Shown one piece after another: positions 25,110 through 34,256 of a stretch of 64,000 nt of DNA; within the stretch, counting starts at the first letter, position 1, and every line of letters begins with the position of its first letter. A program made the position numbers and the translations under genes. Source of the stretch: Egbenema bharatensis (GTDB lineage: Bacteria > Cyanobacteriota > Cyanobacteriia > Elainellales > Elainellaceae); assembly GCF_048077055.1 (NCBI RefSeq), contig NZ_CP182236.1:5394001-5458000 (forward strand), in the 5' to 3' direction. A model generated the notes under the pieces. It ran no database searches. It was given only the letters and a program-made list of their open reading frames with translations, and had not been told where the DNA came from.

Positions 25110-27248
25110 ATGTCGCCTTCCAACAAGCTGCTGCTTCGTCTTGCTCTCCGCTATCCCGTTCACATTGTGGTGAACATTCTCCTGGGGTTTTCTGGCGCAC
25201 TATTTAACGGGGTAAGTACGGCTCTGATTGTGCCTGTGTTTATGAGTATGCTGGGGCAAGATGCGGTGTTGGCATCGGGCCCACCGATGATGCGTCAATT
25301 TTTGGACTTGTTTGATGGCATTCCGGCAGAGCAAAGACTTTTGGCAATGGCGGCAGTCATCATTGGATTCATTGTCCTGAAAAATCTTGCTGTTTATGCC
25401 AGTAATTTAGCTTCCAATGCGCTGGGGCGGAAGCTCACCTCTGACTTGCAGGAGGAAGGGATCAAGCTCTTGCTGGATGTGGATCTGGATTATTTCACTC
25501 AAGCCAAAGCAGGCGATTTGATGAATCGGCTAGGCGGTGAAATGAACCGGGCCAGTACGACCATCAGTACAGGGATTAGTTTGGTGATTACTGTCATCAC
25601 CATTTTTGTATTTGTGGGATTGCTGGTTTGGACTTCCTGGCAGTTAACGATCGCCGCCACACTGTTGCTGCCCATTTCTCCCCTGATCAGTCAATTTCTG
25701 ATTGCAAAAGCCAGGCATTTTGGCAAGCGCATCACCCATATTAATCAGGACTACTCCGGGCGTTTGATTGAAATTTTTGCCGGAATTCGGCTGGTTAAAG
25801 CGGCTGCTACTGAACAACAAGAATTCGTTCATCTCAGGCGATTGATCCGCGATCGAGAGCGGTTGGAATTTCAATCTCGCATGGCCGCGCTGGCCCTTGC
25901 CCCCCTGAGCGAAATCACCAGTATCTGTGCTCTGTTTTTATTGGTGTTATTGGGTCGAATATTATTCGCTAACCAAATTGATGCTTTCTCCACCGTTCTG
26001 CTGACCTATATCGTTTTGTTGTTCCGGCTTTTACCCTTTGTGGCCCAACTCAACGGCCACCGGGAAAACATTGCCCGCTCGGCGGCTTCAGTGGATATTG
26101 TCTACGACTTGATGCGATCGGATAACAAACACTTTATGGCGGGTGGGTCTATCCCTTACACCCCGATTTGTCAGGAAATTCGCTTTGAACAGGTTGAGTT
26201 TCGTTACCCTGGTAGTTCTGATCTGGTGCTGCGGCAGATTAATCTGACGATTCCCAAGGGGACAACTCTGGCGTTGGTTGGATCATCAGGAGCGGGAAAA
26301 ACAACCTTAGTGGATTTGCTGCCGCGCTTTTATGACCCGACCCAAGGCAGCATCAAAATTGACGGCATCGATCTGCGCGAGTTTGACCTGAAGACACTGC
26401 GGCGATCGATGGGCATTGTCAGTCAGGATACTTTTTTGTTCAACGACACTATCCGCAACAACATTGCCTATGGTTGTCCCCATGTCACGAATGCCGATGT
26501 TGAAGATGCGGTTCAACGGGCGAATGCCCACGAGTTTATTCAACGGCTGCCGGAAGGACTGGATACAATGATTGGCGATCGGGGGGTGATGCTGTCGGGG
26601 GGACAACGGCAGCGAATTGCCATTGCTCGGGCCCTGTTGCGCAATCCTGAAATTCTGATTCTGGATGAAGCCACCAGTGCATTAGATACCGTATCTGAGC
26701 GATTAGTCCAGCAGGCATTGGATGATTTGAGCCGGGAACGAACGACGTTAGTGATTGCCCATCGCCTCTCAACGGTGCAAAAAGCCCATCAAATTGCGGT
26801 GCTCGATCGCGGGCAAGTGGTGGAACTGGGAACCCATCAGGAGTTGTTGCAGAAAAATGGGCTATACAGCCGTCTTCATGCAATGCAGTTTGCGGATACA
26901 CCTCAGCCCCGTCATCAGGAACAGCAAGACCAAACTGAAATTTTGACCCAAGCCTCCTACGAGTTTCGATCGCACCTTAATGCCATGATCGGTTCCCTGA
27001 GCCTGTTGGCAGATGCAACGATGAATCCGTCCGAAGAACAAAGTGAACTGGTGGAAGAAGCCTATCGATCGGCGACTGAGCTGTTCAAAACGGTCAAATA
27101 TCTGGAGGATCGCTATCGGGGGTTGGTGCGATCGAATTCTAAGCATGAACTCTCCACACATTTTAACGGCCCTGAAACTCAGGACAACCTACTTGACCAG
27201 ATGCGGATAAATCCGACGCGCCGCCAGAATGGCAAAAACCACCAATAA
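25110..27248 (+). CDS. ABC exporter (MsbA/HepA-like) with a histidine-kinase-like C-terminal tail
   Basis: A 712-residue half-transporter: membrane domain ~1-320, nucleotide-binding domain ~340-590 with Walker A GSSGAGKTTL, Q-loop SQDTFLFN, signature LSGGQRQRIAIARALL, Walker B ILILDEATS and the VIAHRLST H-loop. It resembles cyanobacterial HepA-type exporters of lipid or polysaccharide precursors. Unusually, residues ~612-665 (SYEFRSHLNAMIGSLSLL..EEQSELVEEAYRSATELFKTVKYLEDR) look like the two-helix HisKA dimerisation hairpin of sensor kinases, with Tyr at the phospho-acceptor His position. The last ~25 codons overlap the convergent permease gene by 60 bp. One extra base in the GGCCC at 27168-27172 would end the protein at HFNGP and remove that overlap. 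Confidence 0.88.
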   Translation: MSPSNKLLLRLALRYPVHIVVNILLGFSGALFNGVSTALIVPVFMSMLGQDAVLASGPPMMRQFLDLFDGIPAEQRLLAMAAVIIGFIVLKNLAVYASNLASNALGRKLTSDLQEEGIKLLLDVDLDYFTQAKAGDLMNRLGGEMNRASTTISTGISLVITVITIFVFVGLLVWTSWQLTIAATLLLPISPLISQFLIAKARHFGKRITHINQDYSGRLIEIFAGIRLVKAAATEQQEFVHLRRLIRDRERLEFQSRMAALALAPLSEITSICALFLLVLLGRILFANQIDAFSTVLLTYIVLLFRLLPFVAQLNGHRENIARSAASVDIVYDLMRSDNKHFMAGGSIPYTPICQEIRFEQVEFRYPGSSDLVLRQINLTIPKGTTLALVGSSGAGKTTLVDLLPRFYDPTQGSIKIDGIDLREFDLKTLRRSMGIVSQDTFLFNDTIRNNIAYGCPHVTNADVEDAVQRANAHEFIQRLPEGLDTMIGDRGVMLSGGQRQRIAIARALLRNPEILILDEATSALDTVSERLVQQALDDLSRERTTLVIAHRLSTVQKAHQIAVLDRGQVVELGTHQELLQKNGLYSRLHAMQFADTPQPRHQEQQDQTEILTQASYEFRSHLNAMIGSLSLLADATMNPSEEQSELVEEAYRSATELFKTVKYLEDRYRGLVRSNSKHELSTHFNGPETQDNLLDQMRINPTRRQNGKNHQ

Positions 27249-27968
27249 CCCAACTAACCAGAGCAGACTCAACCACCACAGCGACGGCAAGCCCAGGTTC
27301 CACCGCAGCAAATCCACCAGAGAAGCAAGGGGTAAAACCGAGGCAACTTGACCCAGCAGGGGCGGTAGAGTACTGCGGGGAAAGTAGGTGCCGCATAGGG
27401 TAAACATGGGAATGATGAACAAAAAGATGGGAATATTGACCTGATCAATCTGGCGAACCGATCCGGCCGTAAACAAACCCATTGCCCCAAATAGCAGACT
27501 GCCCAGCAGCATAATCGGCAGCGAAAACAGCAAATTCCACCCCGAATACAATCCCCAGATGACGGCAATCAGTCCTGTCAAAGTGCCAGCAATCATGCCC
27601 TTGGTGGTAGCCCAGAGCCAGTCACCAACAAAAACATCGGTAAAGCTGAGGGGGGCGGTGAGTAAGGCTTGCCAGGTTTTCTGGAAGTTGAGCCGAATAA
27701 AGCTGGCGTAGGCTCCCTCAAAAAAGGACTGAAACAGCACCCCGATCGCGATCATGGCGGGGGCAATAAACTCCAGGTAGGGCACCGTTTGTCCCAGATA
27801 GGGTACATCGCCGACGAGGGGGGTCAGTCCGTAGCCAAAGGCGATCAGGTAGACCACGGGTTCAGACAGAGGGGGCAAACAGTTTACCAGCCAGGTACGC
27901 TGATACACCTTGGCGTGGCGATGCCAGACGGAATAGACTCCCCAAAACGTTAAGGATGGTGATTTCAT
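27189..27968 (-). CDS. ABC-2 type permease (DrrB/NodJ-like)
   Basis: From ATG 27968 (MKSPSLTFWGVYSVWHRHAKVYQRTW) the protein has 259 residues and about six membrane helices. It has the ABC-2 permease pattern: LSEPVVYLIAFGYGL, FIAPAMIAIGVLFQSFFEGAYASF, FLFIIPMFTLCGTYFPRSTLP, then LASLVDLLRWNLG. The start overlaps the stop of the upstream ATPase gene (ATGA), so the two form a transporter operon. The substrate is unknown: DrrAB-type systems export drugs, NodIJ-type export lipo-oligosaccharides. The first 32 codons of the longer open frame belong to the overlapping ATPase gene. Confidence 0.9.
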   Translation of the reverse strand: MKSPSLTFWGVYSVWHRHAKVYQRTWLVNCLPPLSEPVVYLIAFGYGLTPLVGDVPYLGQTVPYLEFIAPAMIAIGVLFQSFFEGAYASFIRLNFQKTWQALLTAPLSFTDVFVGDWLWATTKGMIAGTLTGLIAVIWGLYSGWNLLFSLPIMLLGSLLFGAMGLFTAGSVRQIDQVNIPIFLFIIPMFTLCGTYFPRSTLPPLLGQVASVLPLASLVDLLRWNLGLPSLWWLSLLWLVGLLVVFAILAARRIYPHLVK

Positions 27969-28902
27969 TGCAATACTTTCCCCGTAAGGTGCAGGAATAC
28001 ATCTTCTAAATTGGCGCGGCGGCGGGTCAGGCGTTGGGGCTGGAGGGAGCCAAGCTGTTCCCACAGGAGCGATCGCTGGGTCGGTAGTGCAACCACATAT
28101 CCATCGCCAAAAGGGCGATACCAGGTATCTGCCTGGCGCGTTAAACCTTGCAGTTGCAATTCATCAATCCCAGCAATTTCAACGACTTCATCCCCGACCG
28201 TACGCTCGATTAACTCCTCAGGCGTACCCTGGTCGATCACCTGTCCCTGTAATAGCAGGAGCAGTCGATCGCACAATCGTTGCGCCTCATCCATATAGTG
28301 TGTCGTCAACAACACACTACAGCCCTGCTGCTTCAGGCTGCTGACCAGCTTCCAAAACTCCTGGCGGGCATCCGGATCGAGTCCAGTGGTTGGCTCATCC
28401 AGAAACACCACCTGGGGAGAGTTGATTAAGGCCCGGCCAGCACCAGTCGGCGTTTCATCCCACCGGATAGCTCATCCACTGAATGACGGGCATAGTCCTG
28501 TAAATTGACCCGTTCCAATAGTTCGCTGGCCCGTTGGCGAGCCGCTCGACCCAAAATTCGATAATGGTGGGCAAAGTGAATCAAGTTTTCCATCACCGAA
28601 AAGTCGGGATCCAGATTATCTTCCTGGGTGACAATTCCCATCCGGCGACGGGCCAACCGACCATTACTTTGCACCTGCGTTGAACCCAGTTTGACAAACC
28701 CGCGAGTGGGCTTCACCGCACCGTACAGCATGCCAACGATCGTAGTTTTTCCAGCTCCATTGGGGCCCAGCAAGCCCAAAATTTCACCCGGTTGGAGGGT
28801 AAAATCAACCCCCTGTACCACGGGATGGGTGCCGTATAGTTTCCATAGATCGTAAGCAACCAGTGCTGGCTTTTCGGTTGCTACAGTATTTGAAATGAGC
28901 AT
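27965..28902 (-). CDS. ABC transporter ATPase (DrrA/NodI-like), single -1 frameshift
   Basis: Two frames join into one 312-residue ATPase. The first (28902 to 28426) has GLLGPNGAGKTTIVGML (Walker A) and VDELSGGMKRRLVLA (signature). The second (28411 to 27965) has VVFLDEPTTGLDPDARQEFW (Walker B) and LLTTHYMDEA (H-loop). Inserting one base in the GCCCGGCC tract at 28431-28438 restores LVLARALINSPQVVFLDEP, the family consensus. Nothing else is damaged, so I read this as one gene with a sequencing or recent frameshift error. It is coupled to the permease by an ATGA overlap. Confidence 0.88.
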
Positions 28903-29531
28903 AATTGTTCCAGGTCATAGAGTTCAGCAGGATATTGGCCCAGGTGGCAAGGCTAGAACCGATCAGGACAGTCAGGGTTGTTGTCATCCGGTGATGGCTT
29001 GAGAGCAAAGCTTGTTCTCCTTGATTAATCTGTACCGATCAATCCATGCTTGTTCTCCTTGATCGATTCATCTCGATCAATTCATCAACCCGTAGTGATC
29101 AACCCATTTGATCAACTCGTGATGATTAACCCATCTGATCAATCCATCTGATCAATCCATCTGATCAATCCATCGCTATACCAGCCCTAGCTGCAAAGTA
29201 CTGGAATTTTCGATCGCCGTAATCACTCTTTCAGGCAATTTCATTTCTGCAATCCCGTCCTTGAGCCATCCCATCCTACAGTTATACTACAATATACTAC
29301 ATAAAAATGGGCGATCGTCGTTGTCCGAGGGTCAGCGTGTAGGGGTTAAAATCCAGACGATCGGATGTAATGAGCAGTGGTTGATGCGCCTTGATCAAGG
29401 TTGATGCGTTATGTTTTTAGTGCATTATGTTTACAGCGATCGCTGGTGGGCGGTGCTTAACCTATCCATCAATCGCTCAATCGCTACAACTGCTTCCGCC
29501 TTCCGCCTTCCCTCTACCCTACTCTCCCTCT
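28903..29531. other. intergenic region with TGATCA-rich degenerate tandem repeats
   Basis: No gene is evident between the divergent ABC operon and mazG. 29010-29170 is a degenerate array of GATCAATCCAT-like units, including a repeated GCTTGTTCTCCTTGAT. The open frame upstream of mazG ATG 29532 is not protein-like. Confidence 0.6.
29131..29169. repeat. three perfect 13-bp tandem repeats
   Basis: CCATCTGATCAAT is repeated three times without change, and further degenerate units extend to about 29034. Each unit holds a TGATCA palindrome. Confidence 0.9.
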
Positions 29532-30383
29532 ATGACTCTCTCTTCCTCTGATGCGGCTCCCTTGCAACCGACCCTGACTGCCTTACAACAGTTGATTGAG
29601 GTAGTGGCGCAACTGCGATCGCCCGATGGAGGCTGTCCCTGGGATCTGGAGCAAACGCCCGAAACGTTGATTCCTTATGTCATTGAAGAAGCCTACGAAG
29701 TGGTGGATGCGATTCGGCAGGGAAATCAGGCGGCCATTGCCGATGAATTGGGAGATTTATTGCTGCAAGTGGTCTTACAGGCGCAGATTGCCCGTGAATC
29801 TGGTCAGTTTGATTTGGCTAATGTGGCGATCGGCATTACTGAAAAACTGATCCGACGACATCCCCATGTGTTTGGAGAAGTCAATGTAGATAGCGTGGAT
29901 CAGGTGAAGCAAAACTGGGAGGATATCAAAGCGGGTGAAGAGAAGGCAAAGGGGGAAATTACCTCAGAGCAACATTTGACTCCGCGTTTGCAGCGCTATG
30001 CTCGATCGCTCCCTCCATTGTCAGCCGCGATGAAAATTTCTCGAAAGGCGGCAGCGGTAGGGTTTGAGTGGGAAAATGTGGATGGGGTGTGGGAAAAGTT
30101 TCACGAAGAATTGGGAGAATTTGAGCAAGCCCTTCAGGCGGAAACTAAAGCAGAACAGCAGGCGGAGTTAGGCGATTTACTTTTCACCATCGTTAACCTG
30201 GCCCGATGGTATGACCTGGATCCAGAAGCCGCTTTACACAGTACCAATCAACGCTTTATCCAACGGTTTGAACTGGTGGAAGGGGTCGCCGATCGATCGC
30301 TGGCGGATTATTCTTTGGAGGAATTGGAACAGCTCTGGCAAACTGCAAAGGCGAAGTTAGCGAATCAGCGATCGGCAGATTAG
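29532..30383 (+). CDS. mazG: nucleoside triphosphate pyrophosphohydrolase MazG
   Basis: From ATG 29532 (MTLSSSDAAPLQPTL) the protein has 283 residues, the usual MazG length; the open frame runs 35 codons upstream without conserved sequence. Two tandem MazG domains are visible. The first has CPWDLEQTPETLIPYVIEEAYEVVDAI and ADELGDLLLQVVLQAQIA, the second has FHEELGEFEQAL and QAELGDLLFTIVNLARW, with the acidic EExxE and ExxD metal motifs. MazG hydrolyses NTPs to NMPs and cleanses aberrant nucleotides. There is no obvious relation to the MazF-like toxin at the left of the window. Confidence 0.93.
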   Translation: MTLSSSDAAPLQPTLTALQQLIEVVAQLRSPDGGCPWDLEQTPETLIPYVIEEAYEVVDAIRQGNQAAIADELGDLLLQVVLQAQIARESGQFDLANVAIGITEKLIRRHPHVFGEVNVDSVDQVKQNWEDIKAGEEKAKGEITSEQHLTPRLQRYARSLPPLSAAMKISRKAAAVGFEWENVDGVWEKFHEELGEFEQALQAETKAEQQAELGDLLFTIVNLARWYDLDPEAALHSTNQRFIQRFELVEGVADRSLADYSLEELEQLWQTAKAKLANQRSAD

Positions 30384-30408
30384 CGAATTCAGAAATCCCC
30401 TGCTCACT

Positions 30409-31053
30409 CTACTGGAGATGGGAAGTTATGATCTCACTGAACCGGATTTCAGACGCATTAAGTTCATATTTGAGAATGGCTCCATTTGGCAAACGAAACG
30501 ATCCAATGAAGGATTGAAACTGCTGCATTGCTTTCGGTGTAATCAAATTCTCACTCAGTTCTCCGTTCATTAAAGACAACCACAACACCGCTCGAATGAA
30601 TCGCTCATGACTAAATATCCCCACAAATTTATCCTCAAGCTGGATTAGCTGCGATCGCACCGACTGCACCCGATCGATAAACATCGCAAATGATTCTGCT
30701 CCTTCTCCATCAATGTGAAACGGATCCTGCCGTTGCCAGTAAATTTCCACCATCGGACGACGTTCATGGGTTGTCGTGTTTTGATAGCGTTCCGGCGACA
30801 AAAAGGTAAACTCCTGCACCCTCCACTCCGCTTGCGGGACTGAGGGAAATCGCTCGATCGTAGGTTCGGCTGTTTGCTGGGTACGGAGATAGGGTGAGGT
30901 GACAATCAGTGATGGAGCCTGGGGGAACAGTGCAGCAATGCTCTGAGCCTGTTCATGTCCGGTTGCAGTCAGCCGAGTCGTAGCCGGATTGGTCGTAGGT
31001 AAGCCCGCATTGGCTTCACTTTCTGCATGACGGATAAACCAAACAATTGCCAT
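30409..31053 (-). CDS. histidine phosphatase superfamily protein
   Basis: A 214-residue protein with the N-terminal FIRHAESEANAG catalytic motif (RHA variant of RHG), LTATGHEQAQSIAALF, an Arg in VTSPYLRTQQTAEPT, and a second catalytic His in IFSHERFIRAVLW. This is the phosphoglycerate-mutase-like / SixA-type fold. The central insert (SPERYQNTTTHERRPMVEIYWQRQDP) recalls broad-specificity phosphatases. The substrate cannot be inferred. It converges on mazG with a 25-bp gap. Confidence 0.85.
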   Translation of the reverse strand: MAIVWFIRHAESEANAGLPTTNPATTRLTATGHEQAQSIAALFPQAPSLIVTSPYLRTQQTAEPTIERFPSVPQAEWRVQEFTFLSPERYQNTTTHERRPMVEIYWQRQDPFHIDGEGAESFAMFIDRVQSVRSQLIQLEDKFVGIFSHERFIRAVLWLSLMNGELSENLITPKAMQQFQSFIGSFRLPNGAILKYELNASEIRFSEIITSHLQ

Positions 31054-31092
31054 TCATTTATAGGTAGCTATGGTCAGAGTTAAGCATATCAT

Positions 31093-31166
31093 TGGAAGGC
31101 AGAGGGCAGAGGGCGGAAGATGGAAGACGGAAGACGAAAAATGGAAGATGGAAGATGGAAAATAAA
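31093..31166. repeat. purine-rich GGAAGA repeat tract
   Basis: A strand-asymmetric tract of GGCAGAGG / GGAAGATGGAAGACGGAAGA units with almost no pyrimidines except T in GATGG, downstream of the GGDEF-EAL gene and upstream of the phosphatase gene. Confidence 0.8.
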
Positions 31167-31239
31167 AGAACAGTCGATCGCCAATTCTGTCTACAACTTC
31201 AAGCCGTTGGATCATCTGCATCAGGTTGAAACTTCTGAC

Positions 31240-33387
31240 TCAAAAGATGGGTAATTGCATCTGCATCCAGCGGTTGGAAAAGAAAAATCCCTGACCATAC
31301 TCACACTCCATTTCTAACAAACAAGCCGCTTGTTCAGCCGTTTCCACCCCCTCAGCCGTGACATTCATTCCCAAGTTGTAGGCAAGTAGATGAATGGTAC
31401 GCACAATCTCCAAGCAATCTTTACCAAAACCAATATTGCTCACAAACGATCGATCAATTTTGATGGTATTGACCGGAAATCGGGTCAGATAACTTAAGGA
31501 AGAATAACCTGTGCCAAAGTCATCGATCGCCAGTTGGACTCCCAGCCTGCGAATTTCGTGCAGCATTGAAACGATCGAAGCTGCATTTTCCATGATCATA
31601 CTTTCAGTAATTTCTAGCTTCAGGTTGCTCCCCTCTAGCTCCGTTTCTTCTAAAATTTGTTCGATATAGCGAGGCAATCCAACCATTGCAAACTGCTGGC
31701 TGGACAAATTCACATTGATCGTTAAATCAACCGTATCGGCAAAGGCAAGCTGCCATTTTCGCATCTGACGGCAGGCCGATCGCAACACCCACCAGCTCAT
31801 CGGCACAATCAGACCTGTTTCCTCTGCCATTGAAATAAACTTGTGGGGGGGTAAGGTTCCCTGTTCTGGATGTTGCCACCGCACCAGTGCCTCAAACCCA
31901 GAGATTTCACCTGTTTTTAGTTTGACGATCGGTTGATAGAGCAGTTGTAGTTCATCAGAACAATTAGAGGCTTCCTGGGCAATCACCCGCCTGAAGTCAT
32001 TTTCCAGCAGCAGTTTAACCACCATTTGTGTCCGCATGGATTGTTCAAACACCTCATACCTGGCTCGTCCGAAAGCCTTAGCTCGATGCATGGCAGTGTC
32101 CGCATCACGGAGTAAATGTTCAGGGTCAGCGTACTGGGTTGAACTGAGGGCAATGCCAATACTCAGCGTCAAAAACACCTCTCGCTCGTCAAGCTTAAAC
32201 GGTAGTGCGAGTATCTGCTGAATGCGTTCTGCAAGCTGAGTTGCATCTCGAACGTCTTGAATGTGGTCGAGCAAAACCCCAAACTCATCTCCACCAATCC
32301 GAGCGAGAATGTCCCGATCGGGCAAGAAAGCACGAAGCCGCTGCGCCACAGCAACCAATAACCGATCGCCAATGCCTCCTCCCAGACTATTGTTGATTAG
32401 CTCAAAGCTGTCAATATCTAACCAGAGCACCGCAAAGGCAGACTTGGATTGGGACTGAATTCGATCGATCGATCGTTGCAAATATTGGGAAAATCCAGAG
32501 CGATTGGGCAGTCCGGTCAGCTTGTCGCAGAAAGCACTGCGGCGTAAATGTTCCTCCGCCTTTTTATGTAGCGTGATGTTAATCTGTGAACCCACAATGC
32601 GCTCGGCTCGTCCATTGGCATTCCGAACGGCTACCCCTCGCCCCAACATCCAACAGTAGAAGCCATCTTGATGCCTTAATCGATACTCCTGCTCCAGGCG
32701 TTGAGTTTGTCCCTGAAGATGAGCAGCGATCGCAGCTTCAAGAACGGTTAAATCTTCTGGATGAACCCGATCCAGCCAGACCTGTGGAGGCTCTACCCGC
32801 GCTTCTGTTGTACTGCCAATCATGTGGAACCACTCTGCTGAGAAATAGATGCGATCGGTGTTTAAATTCCAATCCCACATTCCTTCGTTGAACTCTTCTG
32901 CAATCAGAGCGTAGCGTTCTTGATTTTGGTGAAGTGCAATCCAGGTATGAATACCCTTAGTCAGGGCGATCGCCACACCATTCAACCCCAAAAACAGCAT
33001 AGGGGTAATGACGGGCAGTGGATAACCGAGTTGAGAAATCTGTACGCTCAAATATCCCCAACTCACACACAGAAGCCCCCATCCCCCCATTTCATAGAGG
33101 AGCGGACAACGCGGCAGCAGTAAAAGCCCTCCGCTGATTCCACCCAATATCAGCAAAACCAGAGATAGTCCCTTTATCAAAGAAATGGTTGGCAGAGACA
33201 GCAGAAATTGATTCATCAACGTTTCCAACTGTTGAGAAACTCCGAAGCTAGCCAAGCTTAATACTGCCAGGGATACAATTAAGACAGAAACAAAGCGGTA
33301 CCACATTTCAGAAACAAAGCACCGTTGGTAAGCATTCACCAAAACCTGCTGTATCCGACTGTAGTAATCGTCAGATAAAGTCTTCAT
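31240..33387 (-). CDS. membrane PAS-GGDEF-EAL cyclic-di-GMP protein
   Basis: A 715-residue protein: about four N-terminal membrane helices (~25-150), a PAS domain (~165-285; MWDWNLNTDRIYFSAEW, VHPEDL, IVGSQINIT), a GGDEF domain (~290-450; intact GGDEF in ARIGGDEFGVLL) and an EAL domain (~465-715; EAL in GFEALVRWQHPE, DDFGTGYSSLSYL, and the IKIDRSFV and AEGVE motifs). Both catalytic motifs are intact, so it may make and degrade c-di-GMP. The inhibitory I-site position reads PDRD rather than RxxD, so product feedback may be lost. It is transcribed alone. Confidence 0.93.
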   Translation of the reverse strand: MKTLSDDYYSRIQQVLVNAYQRCFVSEMWYRFVSVLIVSLAVLSLASFGVSQQLETLMNQFLLSLPTISLIKGLSLVLLILGGISGGLLLLPRCPLLYEMGGWGLLCVSWGYLSVQISQLGYPLPVITPMLFLGLNGVAIALTKGIHTWIALHQNQERYALIAEEFNEGMWDWNLNTDRIYFSAEWFHMIGSTTEARVEPPQVWLDRVHPEDLTVLEAAIAAHLQGQTQRLEQEYRLRHQDGFYCWMLGRGVAVRNANGRAERIVGSQINITLHKKAEEHLRRSAFCDKLTGLPNRSGFSQYLQRSIDRIQSQSKSAFAVLWLDIDSFELINNSLGGGIGDRLLVAVAQRLRAFLPDRDILARIGGDEFGVLLDHIQDVRDATQLAERIQQILALPFKLDEREVFLTLSIGIALSSTQYADPEHLLRDADTAMHRAKAFGRARYEVFEQSMRTQMVVKLLLENDFRRVIAQEASNCSDELQLLYQPIVKLKTGEISGFEALVRWQHPEQGTLPPHKFISMAEETGLIVPMSWWVLRSACRQMRKWQLAFADTVDLTINVNLSSQQFAMVGLPRYIEQILEETELEGSNLKLEITESMIMENAASIVSMLHEIRRLGVQLAIDDFGTGYSSLSYLTRFPVNTIKIDRSFVSNIGFGKDCLEIVRTIHLLAYNLGMNVTAEGVETAEQAACLLEMECEYGQGFFFSNRWMQMQLPIF

Positions 33388-34256
33388 AAATTAAAACTCA
33401 GACCGAGTCCATAGAGGGCAGATGCACACGTATTGATGGAAGTGAAACGATTTAGTTTTCTCGATGCAGATCGGCAAATGGTTCTGAAAACATGGGGGAA
33501 TACTTCATCTTGAGGATGAATCGATCGAAAGCAAGGTACTTCCCCCTACCTGTTAGTTTTACCAAACCAGGGGGGAAGGCTATGCCTGCATTTCTATAAA
33601 ATCATCCTGCAATTCGGCAACTTCAGACAAATCTCACCCTGTAAAATTCACCCTAAAAAAACGATACTCAGAAGCACGAATAAATGTCATGGGTTTCGGA
33701 ATAATCAGCAGACAAAATTTATCTGCGATGCTCCCCACCCAATGACGGTTCCCATCCCATGCCAACATAACCCGATCGCCGTCAAACAGGACAATGGCTC
33801 ATTAATCAGTTTTCGATAGACATCAAACAGGGTTTTAATGCAACGGTGGTACATCCCCTCCCAGGGGATAGACCAGCAAATTTTTCATCAAAGATGAAAC
33901 GGAGACGCTCAAAGATTTGCCCGTTCTGAACACCACGGTATGTTGAACGGACTACGTTTAGGTAGTCGGACGCACTGATTCAGGTTTGGCTCAAATTAAG
34001 CAATGCGATCGTTTATGCTTCCCTTCTCCATTCATCTTGCCATTGAAAGATTGGCAAGCGCGTAGGTTGGATTACAAAGCGCAATATTTTGAATTACAAA
34101 ACGCAATATCCATAGCCGAACCCCGTCGCGCTATTCGCCAGGTCAAACCAACCGCGAATAATGAGGTTATTGCTTCTTGATTCACTCAGCCATCGCAAAC
34201 TCTGGACATCGGGTTAAGATCTAAGGCGGAAACCTACTGGTAGAGGAGAATTAGGA
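33388..34256. other. intergenic region, no gene seen
   Basis: 869 bp between the divergent GGDEF-EAL gene and pdxJ. I see no convincing ORF. 34061-34160 resembles part of the GTAGGTTGGGT repeat family. A GAGGAG site at 34243-34248 precedes pdxJ. Confidence 0.5.

Noticed and set aside
27189..27248. Genuine 60-bp antisense overlap of two coding ends
   Set aside because: One added base in a GGCCC tract ends the exporter before the permease stop, so the overlap is more likely a sequence artefact.
29532..30383. Functional link between mazG and the MazF-like toxin
   Set aside because: They are 27 kb apart, and this two-domain MazG is the housekeeping form found in most cyanobacteria.
33986..34180. 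64-codon ORF upstream of pdxJ
   Set aside because: It lies in repeat-like DNA and shows no protein-like pattern or ribosome binding site.
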